From assembly GCA_003254925.1 (NCBI GenBank), contig QANZ01007348.1, positions 426,897 to 490,896 of the forward strand: a stretch of 64,000 nucleotides of DNA, written 5' to 3'. The notes beneath the pieces are model-generated. The model ran no database searches and was not told the origin of the DNA. It saw nothing but the letters and a program-made list of their open reading frames with translations. Positions 10,051 to 22,505 of the stretch are shown here, in pieces (position 1 is the stretch's first letter; each line of letters starts with the position of its first letter). The DNA comes from Chamaecrista fasciculata. Lineage: Eukaryota; Streptophyta; Magnoliopsida; Fabales; Fabaceae. Position numbers and translations under genes: made by a program.

Positions 10051-10900
10051 AGATGTTAAAAGCAGACTTTGCTGAAACTTGGATCCAGACCTTACAGCCA
10101 TCTCCCTTAAGGATAGTAAAATATCTAATACTCTTAGCTCTAGATTTGGTTATTTTCATTCCAACAGATAATATACAAGTTCCTTGCTTGAAATCTAAAA
10201 TTTGAATGAACCTATTTATACTGGAAAACCTACAATTAAATAACTAAATATTCCTAGAATCAATGTTGTTCAACCAGCAAACCTGAGATTTCAAAGGGTT
10301 TGGCTTGGTCACAATTTTCTCCCATAACTATCTTTTATTAAAAGCCTCATGGAAATACCTCATCTTGCTTTTAATTAAATGGATGAGTTGAAGAGGGTTG
10401 GTATGCTGATCTCTCCACAATTTTTCATTTCTTACCTCCCAAATGGATTCTAATGTAACAATAACTCACTTTAATTCTTGATTCCTTATATCCAACACTG
10501 AGATCCATCTGTTGCAGCAATTCTTAAACCAGTTGACCACATTGATGTTTTGAGGATTGAAAAATATGCCTATATCAATGCCCAACCATACAACTCGAGC
10601 AAAATGACAATTTTTAAACAAACAATTCATTGACTCTTCAGCATCGTGACAGAACACACAAGGAATACTCACATTGAAATGATGCTCTTCCAGACAATCT
10701 TTGGATGTAATTTCTCTATTTAAAAATCTCAAAATGAACATGAAATATCTTCGGGGAAGTTCGATCTTCCGGAGTAAATGCCAATGAGCAAAACATCTTG
10801 CTGGACTAACACTATTATTAATGTCAAAATTTTTCGGTACAATCTTGCCACTGTATCTTTCATCAGTATCTTCCTTTCAAAAATAGTCTATCCCGAGTTG
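10051..10900 (-). pseudogene. Degenerate LINE relic (zf-RVT and RNase H parts)
   Basis: A minus-strand open frame at 10466-10741 contains CVFCHDAEESMNCLFKNCHF followed by ARVVW, the Cys/Cys/His/Cys linker of plant LINE ORF2. A second piece at 9941-10159 (KVWIQVSAKSAFN) resembles the RNase H helix and strand before the third acidic residue, but the Asp is lost. Frames are broken between the pieces. The relic abuts the truncated right end of the inverted-repeat element. Confidence 0.65.
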
Positions 10901-11554
10901 GCCTAATCGAGAGGATAATGGATAATGGACTTGATTGATAATCATTGTATTATGTCAGTTATAAATATCATTATTTTTTTTTTTTTTGTAAAATCTCAAT
11001 CTCCTTAATATGAGTCAATGAGGCCTTTACCTTTATGTGTGGAACTAAACAATGAGGATTTAAAATTTTAAACTCCAAAGACTAGTAGTTTACTCAATAT
11101 AAGAGATAGAGTACAAATGGATCCAATCCAAATCCAATCCAAGCTTTGAATTCCATGGATAGAGAAAACAAGGACAAAGCCACAAAAAAAAACAAAACTA
11201 GTTCAAAGAATACCAAGGGGCAAGCAAGCATTACATGTGATGCAACTAAACATCATCTCAACGTTTCATTTCATCACAATCCTAATTCCTGGAAGCTTCA
11301 ATGCAAGTGGACCTACTTGTCCACTTGTGCGTTCTTTCCTACCAACAAGGTCACAGCGTTTCAACAACACCGTGTTCCACGCCACACCTAGTCACACCCT
11401 ACCCACGTCTCACAATATAATCCGTTATCACTCTCTCATTTGACCACCGCCAAACACCCCCTTATTTCTATTTTCTCATTCCCTTATAAAACCAATCCCT
11501 TCAGATTTCTCAGAAAATCCAGATTTTCTCACCAGCCAAACACGCAAAAAAAAA
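10901..11554. promoter_or_regulatory. Upstream region of the BPS1-like gene, TATA-like box at about 11484
   Basis: CCTTATAAAACC lies about 70 bases before the ATG at 11555. The preceding 200 bases are relatively C-rich on the plus strand (ACCCTACCCACGTCTC), as often seen in plant 5' leaders. Nothing else is recognised between 10901 and 11400. Confidence 0.35.
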
Positions 11555-12475
11555 ATGTTGGTTCACAAATTCCCAAAGCTCTTCTTCCCCAAACCAACCC
11601 ATCATCATCATCATCCTCTTCACGACGATTTATCGGCTTCTCTCGACGCTTTCCGATCCCCAATTTCCAAGCTCGTCGCGCAATTAGGGTTCGATTTGGG
11701 GATCGGATCGGAAAATCTCTCCGTTTCTTGGATCGCCAGGTGTCTCGGTTTATTCCCCGTCGTTCATAACGCTTTCGCGAATCTCGTCGTGGATATCGAT
11801 CATCCGATTAGCAAATGGAGTTCCGATTCCGTCGAAGCGTATCTTAGCTACAGTTTGGGTTTGCTCGATCTTTTTAATTTTATTTCGTCTTCTCTATCGA
11901 GAATCGGACAATCTCGCTTGTCTCTGTCTTATGAATTGGTGAAATTCAAGAAATCCGCGTCTTCTGCGATGAATAATCACCTGAAGGCGATTGAAATTAG
12001 GTCAGAGAAATTGAACCCTAGTTTTGGCAAAAGCGAGAAATTAGGGGATTTCAACGGGAAAGAGAGGGTTATTAGAGAAGCAATAGGGGAAATGAAGATG
12101 ATTGGATTCTGGGTATGTGGGATTCTTCTGTCTGCTTTATCCAGTGATGCTAAGGCATATTTGGAGCTCAGGAAATTAATGGCGAGTGGGGTTTATAGTT
12201 CACTTGATTCAAGAATCAGTGAGGAAATGCTTGTTTTGAAGGAAGTGAAAGAGATTAATGATGGAGTGCGTAATCTTCTTGTTCTTGCTGCTTCTGATAG
12301 TGCTGTGAAGCTTGAGGCAGCCATGGAATTGGAGAAGAAGGTGAATGAGTTTCAGAAGATGGTGGATGATTTGAGCAAGGAGATTGATGATGTGTTCAAC
12401 AAGGTTATGACACACAGAAATCAACTAATCGATTGCTTCAGATTCACGAAACCATCACAAAAATCCGTTGCCTGA
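11555..12475 (+). CDS. BYPASS1-like (BPS1-like) protein
   Basis: An intron-free gene of 306 codons. The start is the first ATG of the frame, preceded by an A-run (AAAAAAAAAATG), a favourable plant context. The product matches the plant BPS1-like family: an N-terminal FFPKP-type Pro/His-rich leader (His run at residues 16-20), a conserved block with WIARCLGLFPVVHNAFANLV and DIDHPISKW (about 68-97), an LLDLFN segment (about 108-113), a hydrophobic segment FWVCGILLSALSS near residues 189-201 and a Glu/Lys-rich C-terminal coiled coil (about 255-290). In Arabidopsis, BPS1 prevents formation of a root-derived mobile signal that arrests shoot growth; its biochemical function is not established. The frame is intact and of normal family length. 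The paralogue within the family is not resolved. Confidence 0.85.
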   Translation: MLVHKFPKLFFPKPTHHHHHPLHDDLSASLDAFRSPISKLVAQLGFDLGIGSENLSVSWIARCLGLFPVVHNAFANLVVDIDHPISKWSSDSVEAYLSYSLGLLDLFNFISSSLSRIGQSRLSLSYELVKFKKSASSAMNNHLKAIEIRSEKLNPSFGKSEKLGDFNGKERVIREAIGEMKMIGFWVCGILLSALSSDAKAYLELRKLMASGVYSSLDSRISEEMLVLKEVKEINDGVRNLLVLAASDSAVKLEAAMELEKKVNEFQKMVDDLSKEIDDVFNKVMTHRNQLIDCFRFTKPSQKSVA

Positions 12476-13876
12476 TTTTAGGTTTAATGTGAATATTTGA
12501 TAGGTTTGAGTTTTTTTTTTGGGTGTTAAATGTTTTTGTTTTTTGATTTTGAAGAGATGTTTTTAGTTTTCGGTTGTATGATCCTAACAAAAGTAATGTA
12601 AATATTCAGAAATTTGCAATCTCTCTGCACGCTTGATCAGATTTTGTTCTATTTTGCTTTGTTTTTTGCATTTTGGCCAACACGCCCAGATTTGGTTTCA
12701 TTGAATACGGACGAATAGAAAAGATGATGTTTCTAGAAGATGTGGCCAGAAAAGTCAAACAGAAAGACAAGTTCAACGCGTTATATAAAATATGGAAAAA
12801 AACAAGAATATTTTAAATTACATATTATATTATGTGATTTTAATCCATCCTCATAATTAATTTTAAAATTATAAACATATATATAAGGTTTTTGCTAAAA
12901 CACAGAAGTAATGAAGTAAAATCTAACTTTTTTATTACCTTTATATTATTATTTTAATATAAAGTTAAAATAATAAAGAGCATGCAAACTGCAAAGTAAA
13001 ACTTTTTTTATTGATTAATTCAACGTTTAAAATTTATAATTTTCCCAAACTCACCAATATCATTTCTCTTCTAAATTCTAATTCACCCTAGTTAATTAAA
13101 TTCCTCCAAAAAAGGTGAATACTCCATCTCTCTGTTAGGAATTGCAGCCAAAACAGACTATGATTATGAATTATATGGACCAACTTTTTTTATTCACACA
13201 ATTAGAAGGACGAAGAGAATGAATGAAGTATTGGACAACCTTTTTTTTTAAAAAAAAAAACTTATTAGTTGAATCAAAGTTTCGATCCATTGATTAATTC
13301 AACGTTTAAAACTTAAAAATTTTGATATGCGGCAAAATGATTTTTTTTTTTTGGTTTTTAAAAATATGTTAAGAATATGAAGCACAGGCACTTAAATTCT
13401 AACTTCTAAATTATCCTCCAATCACCACAAAAATAATTTATGCAGTTACATCCAACTGACTATACACAAAGCAAAACAAGATGAAAAATGAACACTGCAC
13501 TATAAAAACCATCCTAATCATCATTCTCTTCTTCATGAGAACATTGAAACAAGGTTCATGATTTTGATTTTTCCCAGCCCATTACAACCAAAAATTTGGT
13601 AGAACTGAGAACTAACATGAAAATCTGCATCTTGCATACATATTCCCTATAGAAGAAAAAAAAACAGAAAAATCTACATTTTATGACTTAAGGGGTGATC
13701 TAGCTAGCTAGGAGAGGGGAATCCTAACTTTCTTTCCTCTCTTTAGTCTAAAACTTAAACTGTGCATAACTATGACTGCACTAAATTAGCCTCTCATGTT
13801 CTAGCTTTTCTTCTTTCTTTCTTTCTTTTTTTTTTTTCCTTGTTGAAACAAGGTCAGAGATTTGGATCAGACAGAT
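12476..13876. other. Intergenic, including 3' UTRs of the BPS1-like and AGL15-type genes
   Basis: No coding signal was found. T-rich sequence with TGTAAATATTC near 12600 probably holds the BPS1-like polyadenylation site. The two genes converge here. The stretch 13800-13876 (a CTTT-rich run) is the start of the AGL15-type 3' UTR on the minus strand. Confidence 0.5.
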
Positions 13877-16800
13877 TCAGAGTAGAGCCACTTGAGACTC
13901 TGAGTCATTGGAGAAGGTTTCTCTCTCGGGTCTCTCGAGCGCCTTCCTCTTGTGGTGAACTTCATTCGGCAACCTACATGACAGGAGTCGAATATGAGAT
14001 AGTGAAAAAGATCTAAGCAATGACTAAATTTTGTAACCGGATCCCCCGAGGCGAGAATCTAGTGAAGTTCCTAAAGTGAGGAAAACAGATTGGTTTCCCT
14101 TACTTAAGGACGATGTGTTTAAAAACCAAGGAATTTTTGGGAGTGACCTATCAATTTAGTCCTTGAATTATATGTGAACTATTAGTTTAGCCTTTGATTT
14201 TTGAAATGATTGATTTAGTCTCCAAAAATTCATGACTCGTTGCAATTTAATACCTCTAGAGATAAGTTGTATAGTGGTAAGGAGTTCATGGAATGACTAA
14301 TTTACAAGGAGTCATGAATTTTCGAGAAAAAAACAAAGAACTAAAATGACAACGATCATATAATCTAAGCTGTAAAATGATAGTTTACTCAAATTTTTGG
14401 TATCTGAAGTGAGGCAAAATTAGTGTTTCATAGGTAAGGAAAAATTAATCATGAACAGATATGCAGAACATGTTTGAATCTCTTATGCTAGAAGAACATG
14501 TTGAATTTCAAATAGAGATATGACCATTCAAACATGAAGTGCAAGATTCATGCTAGTCAATACAAGACAAAGAAAACTAGGTTAATGTTAGTGCAAAAGG
14601 ATCTTGAGCAAAACTTAGGTATATTACCCTAATTGCAATGTGGTGTCTGAATCTCCTTTCTCATTTTCAGAGTTACTGGTAAAGTAGGGACATATGGCAC
14701 TATCATTTACAAGGCCATTCTTTCTTTCGATTTGGTGATACGGAAGAAAAGATGGGACTACACGCTCAGTAATTGGAAACAGACATCGAAGCTCCTCGAC
14801 CTGAAATACATTACAATAGAAAATCACATCATTTATATATTATGCAAGTAAATACAGTTGGTGTAAACTAAGCTTTTCATAAAGAGTAACATTTGCCTGT
14901 CTGCGCAAAGTTTCATTCTCCAACATAGCCCTTTGTTCCTGGAAAGAACACATTAAACAAATAAGCCAAATACTAAAAGGAATAGATATATTCCATCCCA
15001 TTTGAACATTTAGAAAAGATATAAGTGCATGCTAATGTAATATATAATCCACAAGTTAACACAGATTTCAACTCTGTCCATAAATTTCAAATGGCAGTAC
15101 AAACCCTGTGTCCATCTCGTGACAATTTTGAAAGAATATGAATGATTGTGATGCAAATCCACTAACTGGATAAATCCTAAACACAATTTTCAAAATTATA
15201 GAGCTTCGTACATAATCTTTGCTGATACAAGTCTTCAAAGAAAATTATCAAATTTGCTTCCAGGAGTTAACTAATATCCATTAAAGGAGCTCAAATGCTT
15301 GGTCAGGATTAAGTACTTTAAGGGTAATCAGAAAATTCAAAAAATTTTATATATAAAAGAATCACTAAAATGTTATCAGTGGATACCCTTGGTTGATACA
15401 AAAAAATGTTATCAGTTTGAGAGCAAATATATCTGATTTGCGAAGAACAAAAATCATGTTAATCTACAAACTACGTTATACCTGTAATCTTGACTGCTCC
15501 AGTTGCTCCATTAGCAGTTGCTCCTGTAAGAATAAACACGAAAGCTTTAAATTTTATCGTAATAGTGGACTTCAAAACATAGCCTTTGAAACTGAAGAAC
15601 AGAACAGTAGAGGTCGAAAAGGATAAAATATATTGAGAAAGACCTTCTTCTCCTTTACAGACATTAAGCCTTCGTTAAGTTGCTGCTCGAGATGTTGCAA
15701 TTCTCTTAAACCCAATCCAGTCAGGTCCTTACCCGACAACCGTCTGTAGCATTGGAAGACGCAAATCTTCATAAGAAATACTGTAAAAGGACATATTATA
15801 TTAAACAAGAATGTTACGCATTTAAAGAACACACAATTGCTTCTTTTCCAGCTTTGCAACTTCATCTTTAAGAATCTCCACTGTCTTTGAATCTTCCTTC
15901 TGAAAAGAAAATAGAAAGTTGTTAGACAAAAGTTCCATACAAGAAACAATAGAAGAATAGTAAAATGTACAAACACATCGCAGCAATTTTCAAAGGCATA
16001 ATTGTTTCTTCGGGAAGATGGTTTGAAAACTGAGATATAATGAAGTATATGATCAACTATATTTATCCCCCATTGAATATGACAAAGCAGTTTACTTCGT
16101 TTTCTTTGTTTAGTATTTAATAAACTCATTCCAGCGGTTTCTAATATTTAAATATGTTCAGTGACAGTTCCAAGAAAAAGTATCTGATGTAATATTTCTG
16201 AAGTTGACCTTTGATCATTAAATATCGGAGTTTCTTTTAGTTGGGATGGACAAATGTGAAACGGAACAAACTAACGAAAACTTACACCGAAGCATTTCTA
16301 ATAATACTAATGATTTTAACCCTTTTGTAACTCTAGATATAGAAGGTGATTCTACAATTGAATACAGTGCACCACAAACTATAAGAGACTTATTTTAAAT
16401 TACATATATGGACACTTCAAATTTGTCATGTCACTCTCTCTGTGTCACTGTCGTATCCTGTATGTGTCCATGCTTCCAAGATTGCATATAATGAGGTCAT
16501 CAAACGCTATCCAGTCCCTGAGAAACTGACTTCTTATGCGAGGCTTGTTAACGAGAAACTCAGCAAATGTCAATATCCATTGGCAGATAAAACAGGCATA
16601 CCAGATTAACTTTACAGTTCCAAGAACAAACGATATAGCCTAAATGAATTTCTTAGCTTGAACAATGAGTAAACTTTATATTGTTAACATCTATTTGGAA
16701 AATCGACAAAATTTATTAGTCACAAGAAAGCAATGTGAGTATACCAGCAAGCAACACAGGGAAGGAATAAAGTGCAGTTTGTAGCTAGATGAACACTGAA

Positions 16801-17937
16801 AACCATGAATTACTTAAACCAGAAAATAGATGATGAATTTTACTATGCTAAGACGATAGATGACAGAGTACCTCTGTCTTATTATATTCCACTACAGCAG
16901 CTTCTGTAGAATCAAAGCATTTGTTATATCTTGCAAGTGTTCGCATCATGCTGCAAGAAGGAATCGCAAGTATAAAAGACATGCTTAGTTAGTAGGAAAT
17001 GAGGCATATCATAAACTCTGACTCTGGCATATGTGTTGAATTCACTTAAATGCTTTGAAGCATACAGGAAAGAACATAAGACACATTTTTTTCTTTTCTT
17101 TCAAGCTTCCAATATTACAAAGGTTACAACCAAAATGAAATTTGAGATACCAACTATAAACAGTGGAAAATTTTAACATGTCACAAGTAAAATTCAATAG
17201 CCACCAAGTTGTTGCTGAAACATATGCTTAAAACAGTACTTAAAGTTCACAAAATGAGAGATAAATTAAATGAACTAACACAAAGTCAAAAACCAGTCAA
17301 AAGTCCAACTTTTCATATACTCTAATTCACTTCAAGACTTCAAACTTCCAATTTTGACCGGATTATAGAGATCAATCATGAATCACCAACAAAAAGAAGT
17401 AAATTTAGACTTTTTCAAAGTGCGAAAGAAATTGGAAATCCTGAAACAAACCAGAAAAGAACACATGTTAATTCTGGAAAAAATCACACTCAGGGACCTT
17501 GAATTCTATTCAAGATGAAAAAAATCAGTCCTCAGGTAAGAAAGTATTGCATGCAACAATGTAAAAACATAAGAGGGGAAAAACAAAATAAAAGTCCAGG
17601 AGTATTCAAGTTGATCAAACTTAAAGTTGGCCTTCTGAAAAACACCAATCTCACAAAAGCCACTGAAAGCATGTATAATCAATCAAAACAAGCATGCAAT
17701 CAATCACACAAAAAGTTAAAAAAAAAAAAAAACTCAAAAACTCATACATACATACCCAGAACTTGAAAACTCGAAGAGCTTCCCTGTATTGGAGAAGATG
17801 ATCACGGCAACTTCAGCATCGCAGAGAATAGAAAGTTCCTGAGCCTTCTTGAGAAGCCCATTTCGCCTCTTGGAGAATGTGACTTGCCTGCTATTCGCAT
17901 TTTCGATCCTTTTAATCTCAATCTTGCCCCTACCCAT
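13877..17937 (-). CDS. AGL15: AGL15-type MIKC MADS-box transcription factor
   Basis: Eight exons on the minus strand: 17937-17756, 16950-16872, 15899-15835, 15743-15644, 15523-15482, 14938-14897, 14800-14628, 13973-13877. They sum to 780 bp, i.e. 259 residues in one frame. Exon lengths 182/79/65/100/42/42 are the classic MIKC pattern. Exon 1 encodes the MADS domain ([20 protein letters not shown] onward), exons 2-6 the I and K regions with heptad Leu residues, exon 7 the C region with DSDTTLQLG, and exon 8 [18 protein letters not shown]. The [18 protein letters not shown] and DTTLQLGLP motifs point to AGL15 rather than AGL18. AGL15 binds CArG-type sites, promotes the embryonic programme and delays flowering and senescence. 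Intron 6 starts with GC (14896-14895) instead of GT. Intron 7 (14627-13974) holds repeat-like sequence. Confidence 0.93.
14150..14400. repeat. Short inverted-repeat element inside AGL15 intron 7
   Basis: TTTAGTCCTTGAATTATATG and TTTAGTCTCC at the left face AGGAGTCATGAATTTT and ACTAAAATGACAACG at the right as imperfect reverse complements. This resembles the 'TTTAGTCC' foldback-type repeats elsewhere in the window. Ends and family are uncertain. Confidence 0.4.
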
Positions 17938-20900
17938 TTCTCAAAACCAGAAATTACAGAGACCCAAGTAATGAAAAACCCAGAAATCAGAAAGAAAAAT
18001 AGTCAAATGGGGTTCAATCCAGAGATCTCTGCGTCGAGAAAAATCAAGCCTTTAACTATCTGGGACTATAAAGGAGGTTCCTTTATGGATTTCGTAAAGC
18101 CCCTTTGGAGTTTAGGAGGGGTTTTATGGTAAAGAGGCTAAATTTAGAGAGGAAGAGAAAGAGAGAGAAAGAGAGAAAGCGTTTTACCCCAAATGGCGAG
18201 TCTCTGGAAACGGCAACTTTCTTTGTTTGCATGGCTCTGTATCTATCTATTTAGGAGTTGTGCATGACTCTCTTTTTTGCCACATTTAGACTGTTTTTGT
18301 GCCATTGGGTCTTTTGTGGGTCCCACCACTGCCCACCTTCTTTTATAAGTTTTCCTTTTCAGTTTCTTTCTAATTATAATTTTTTATATAATCTATTTCC
18401 TAAATATCTATTTATCAAAGTTATGAATTAGAATAAATTCATGATGTGATCCTTGAAAGATAATGTATTTCTCAATGTAGTCCTTGAAAAAACAATTATA
18501 AGGTTTTGTCTTCAAAAGATATAACTTATAAATTATAATCAATTTATTCTGTTTATTAATTTAAATTAAATCACATATCTAATGTGATTTTAAATTTTTT
18601 TTTATATTATACTTAAAAATTGCTTAAAATTTTATATTAACTATTAAATGTGAATTAATATTTTAAAAAATGACTAAATTGATTTTAATTATATCTTTCA
18701 AGAATTAAATTTTATTGTTTTATCTTTTAAGAACTCAATTGATAAATTTATCATCTTTCAAGGACTAATTCACTAATTTACTCTAAAATTTATGATTTAT
18801 TTCCAAAAATAAATTTTAAATGTAATTGTTAGACAAAGATTTAAATATTGAGTCGAAGTTCAAATTAGAAGTGAGAGGTTGCAGCAGTTCTAAAATGGAA
18901 ACTTCAAAATTGTAACAATAACAAAAAGCTTTTAGAAAAGGGTTTTAACTAATATACCTTAACCTAAATATACATTCATTCAAAATTATGTTTTAGTTTC
19001 TAAAACTAAAATTATTCGTAAATTTTAAGCATAAAACACAAAGTATGACAAAATATTAACCAATAAAAAGCTATGACAAAATAGGTTTAGTACATCAACA
19101 TAAAAATATGACAACATATCTTTTAAATTTTAGACAACAATTTAAATACTATACCCAAGTTCAAAATAGAAGTGAGAGGTTGCAGCAGTTCTAAATATAA
19201 TGGCAACTTCAAAATTGTAGCACTTAAAATAAAAAAGCAAAAAGCTTTTATTAATCCATTTTTAGGTTGATTCTAAATTTGTTTTATTCTTTATTTTTTA
19301 CTTTCCTTCTCATTTGCCACATATAGTAGCTACATTTAATAGGTTGTAGGCACTACCAAATATAGGATGAGTGCAGTGGCGTTATGAAGACTTCACTGTT
19401 TTGGGAATTACAAGAAAGAAAGGTCTTAATTTTTCTCTTATTAGTATTAAAGGTTTGAAAATGATAGGGTCTTTTCCACTTCCATTTTTGCTATTTCGCC
19501 TTAGCAACTAGTCTGTATCCTTATCCTACATTAACTTAGCCCTCATAATATTATTATCTTATGCAATTTTCAACCACTAAAATTATTTATCTTAAAGTTT
19601 TAATTTAATTGTTATAATTGATTTTTTTAAAAAAATTATTTGTTATATTTTGTAAATAATTAGATTTTGACATTTAATATTTAAATGTGAGACAGTATTA
19701 TTTGTTTATAATTAATTAAGTGAACGGATGATTTTAGAAGTCTTGCAGTCAAAATAATTGAACTTTTTTATTGACTATGCTAGTTATGTTATTATTGTAC
19801 AAGTGTGTTCTATATTTGTTTCATCCACAAAAAAATTAAATAAATAATGTTATTACAGATTCAGATATCAAAGACTAAGAGTTTAAATATTTATAAATTC
19901 TAATAATTAAAATAATAAAAAATAAACTGAATAATCAAATTAAAATTTTGAGTGGAATTATAAGTAAATGGTCTATTTTTAAAGATTATTTTGATGTTTT
20001 TCTTTTGGAAAAAATTGAACGAGACACAAAGGTGGAGATGATTAAACTTTTGACAATTGGTTCATCTTACTAAAATAATTGCTGGATGAATTTATTTATT
20101 AAATAATCATACAATAAATAGAAATATCTTGTCTTGTTTTTTCATCAAAGTAGACGTTTCAAAGTTAGAACTATAGGATTACTAGCACACATACCTTTTT
20201 TACTTTTACTTTATCCATTGTTGGATTTCACCAATTGCGCTCTACAAGTCTTTAATTGAAATCTTTTTGCTTATCTAAATTACTGCCAGAGATAATATAT
20301 AGAATATGAATAGAGTATTATGATTTTTAAACTCACATTGAAACTTTAACAAGTATCAAAATTAGTCCTCATTTATGAACTCCACAAATAATTAAATTCA
20401 AATATTAGAATTTAGACCTAGAAAAACTTTTAAAATAAATTATTTTTTATTACTAATAAAATAATTTTCATCAAAGTTTTACATTTATGACTACTAAAAA
20501 TAAGAAAGTAATAATAAATATGAATGTACTATTAAAATAATATTATTATAATAATATGAATGAAATATTTAAAAAAATTTCCTCATAATTTTATATTTTA
20601 ATAACATATAAAGTTTTAAAATATTATATTTTTAATCATAAAAATATATATTTACTATTATAGATAGAGTATCCCATTACTTATCCCCAAATTCATTAAC
20701 TTTGGACCGAAACTTAGACAATAGAATAAAATCTTAAATACTCATGGAATATGAGTAATTTGATTGTCCTCATAAATCATAGGTTAAAATCAACGTTATA
20801 TGAGGGAGATTTTCTAAATAGCTTGTGTTAATACAATCAGAAATTCAGCTAAGGATTCAATTTAAACTATACTTGTATAAATATTGTAACACACTTAAGT

Positions 20901-21428
20901 GCATTTTGATTATTATATTTAAATAATTTTGATTAAAGCCATACTTTTATCTAAAAGTAATAATATTTGGATTATCTTCTTAAAAATATATAAGCATAAA
21001 AAAACTTAAAATATGTATTTCAAATTAAAGATTACACTATTTTTTCAATTAAAAGTATTTTTATAGTATAATATTTAAACGTTAAATAATATTTTACTTC
21101 GATTAAAAGCTTTTTTCATATAAATGAAGTATTTTTATTTCATAAACCTATCCAAAGAGGTTGTATGATTAATTGTGTAAAAGAAAAAAGAAAAATAGTT
21201 GATTGGCTCAAACCTTTTTCTTTGATAAATGATAAATTATAGTAAACATCTCAAATATCAATAGGTATATAAATGAGTTGTTGAGATTTTTAAATAAAAG
21301 CCCAAAAAAGGAAGTGTTGCCATATTTAGAGTTTATGGAGTTTTTAGAGGGAGGATGCATTGAATTTGGAGAAGGGGCAATATAATAGTGTTAGAGTGGT
21401 TGTTTATTATAGGAAGATAATATATTTT
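17938..21428. other. AT-rich intergenic DNA upstream of the AGL15-type gene
   Basis: A GAGAGAAA-rich stretch (18148-18178) is probably 5' UTR of the MADS gene. 18430-18785 is a foldback-like repeat: GTGATCCTTGAAAGATAATG at the left faces CATCTTTCAAGGACTAATTC at the right. A block of about 90 bp containing GAAGTGAGAGGTTGCAGCAG occurs at 18835-18925 and again at 19130-19235. No gene is recognised in the remainder. Confidence 0.55.
18430..18785. mobile_element. Small foldback-like repeat
   Basis: Terminal segments are imperfect reverse complements over about 35 bp, with the motif pair TCCTTGAAAGAT and ATCTTTCAAGGA. The AT-rich interior has no coding content. Boundaries are approximate. Confidence 0.5.
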
Positions 21429-22134
21429 GGCTTAAGTGCACTTTTGGTCCCATAACTATGACAAAGGTTTCATTTTGGTCCCATAACTTTTTTTGTTGCA
21501 ATTTTGGTCCCATAACTTCTCAAAAGGTTCCGTTAGTCCCTTGGTGAATTCCATTCATATTTAGCCGTCAAGTATGACGTGGTATAGTAACTAGGATCAT
21601 GATGTGGCAAAATAAGATGAAGTGGACTGAAATAGGATCTATATGCAACATATTAAAACTTATTTATACCCAACCACCATATATACAAAGAGTAGTACTA
21701 ACAGGGACCAATCTGGTGGGGAAGAAGAGACTTCAAGCAGAAGGCACCGACGAAATCGATGGGATCCTCAGCCAGAGTCGAACGACCAAAGCGGCGGCGA
21801 CGGCAAATTGGGAAGCAGAACGAGAAAGAGGAAGTCCCGTTGGACTGACGAGGAAGAGGAAGTACCACTCTTTGTATATATTGTGGTTGGGTATAGATAA
21901 GTTTTAATATGTTGCATATAGATCCTATTTCAGTCCATTTCATCTTATTTTGCCACATCATGATCCTAGTCACTATGTCACGGCATATTTAACGGCTAAA
22001 TATGGATGGAATTCACCAAGGGACTAACGGTGGAACCTTTTGAGAAGTTATGGGACCAAAATGAAACCTTTGTCATAGTTATGGGACCAAAATTGCAACA
22101 AAAAAAGTTATGGGACCAAAAGTGCACTTAAGCC
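21429..22134. mobile_element. Foldback MULE-type element carrying a captured SF1 fragment (copy 2)
   Basis: The 706-bp element has the same GGCTTAAGTGCA ends as 2980-3868 and is flanked by a perfect 9-bp duplication, ATATATTTT (21420-21428 and 22135-22143). Its arms are about 262 bp (21429-21690) and 265 bp (21870-22134), with only one full 60-bp subterminal unit on the left (21450-21509). The core 21691-21869 is homologous to the core of copy 1. Different target duplications show two independent insertions of one family. There is no transposase. Confidence 0.9.
21697..21864 (+). pseudogene. Captured fragment of a splicing factor 1 (SF1/BBP-like) gene, copy 2
   Basis: This copy keeps the frame open: NRDQSGGEEETSSRR, then RNRWDPQPESNDQSGGDG, then RTRKRKSRWTDEEEE. 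Compared with copy 1 it lacks the stop and carries its own missense changes. A longer frame, 21643-21900, begins inside the left TIR with MQHIKTYLYP and ends in the right TIR, so any product would be a TIR/SF1 chimera of 85 residues. I regard it as a non-functional captured fragment; expression is unknown. Confidence 0.72.
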
Positions 22135-22505
22135 ATATATTTTTGTAGGTAGGGAGGTTGGTTTTGTTCAAATTTCAACACTTAGTTTCTAAAATAAGGG
22201 ATGACTGCCAAAAGTGAAGTAGAAGTGTGGAACAACTGTTAATTTATGGGATTGTCATTTTGCTACAATGTAGAGATGCATGCACTTCATTATTCCATCA
22301 CTATCTTTCATAACTTTGATTTTATTAATATTTATGTGCACTCATATTCAAATTCTTCTGCTTCCAAATCTTTTACACTTATTTACACAAAAGAGTGGAT
22401 GCTCACACTCAAAAGGGTATGTATGAATTCAATGGATGTTTTAATTTGGATAAATTGTTTAGTTAAAATTTATGTTTATTGTAATGATTATTCACATATT
22501 AAAAT

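Noticed and set aside
17515..17766. 83-codon plus-strand frame next to the MADS exon 1
   Set aside because: It lies in intron 1 of the AGL15-type gene on the opposite strand and is Lys/Asn-rich low complexity.
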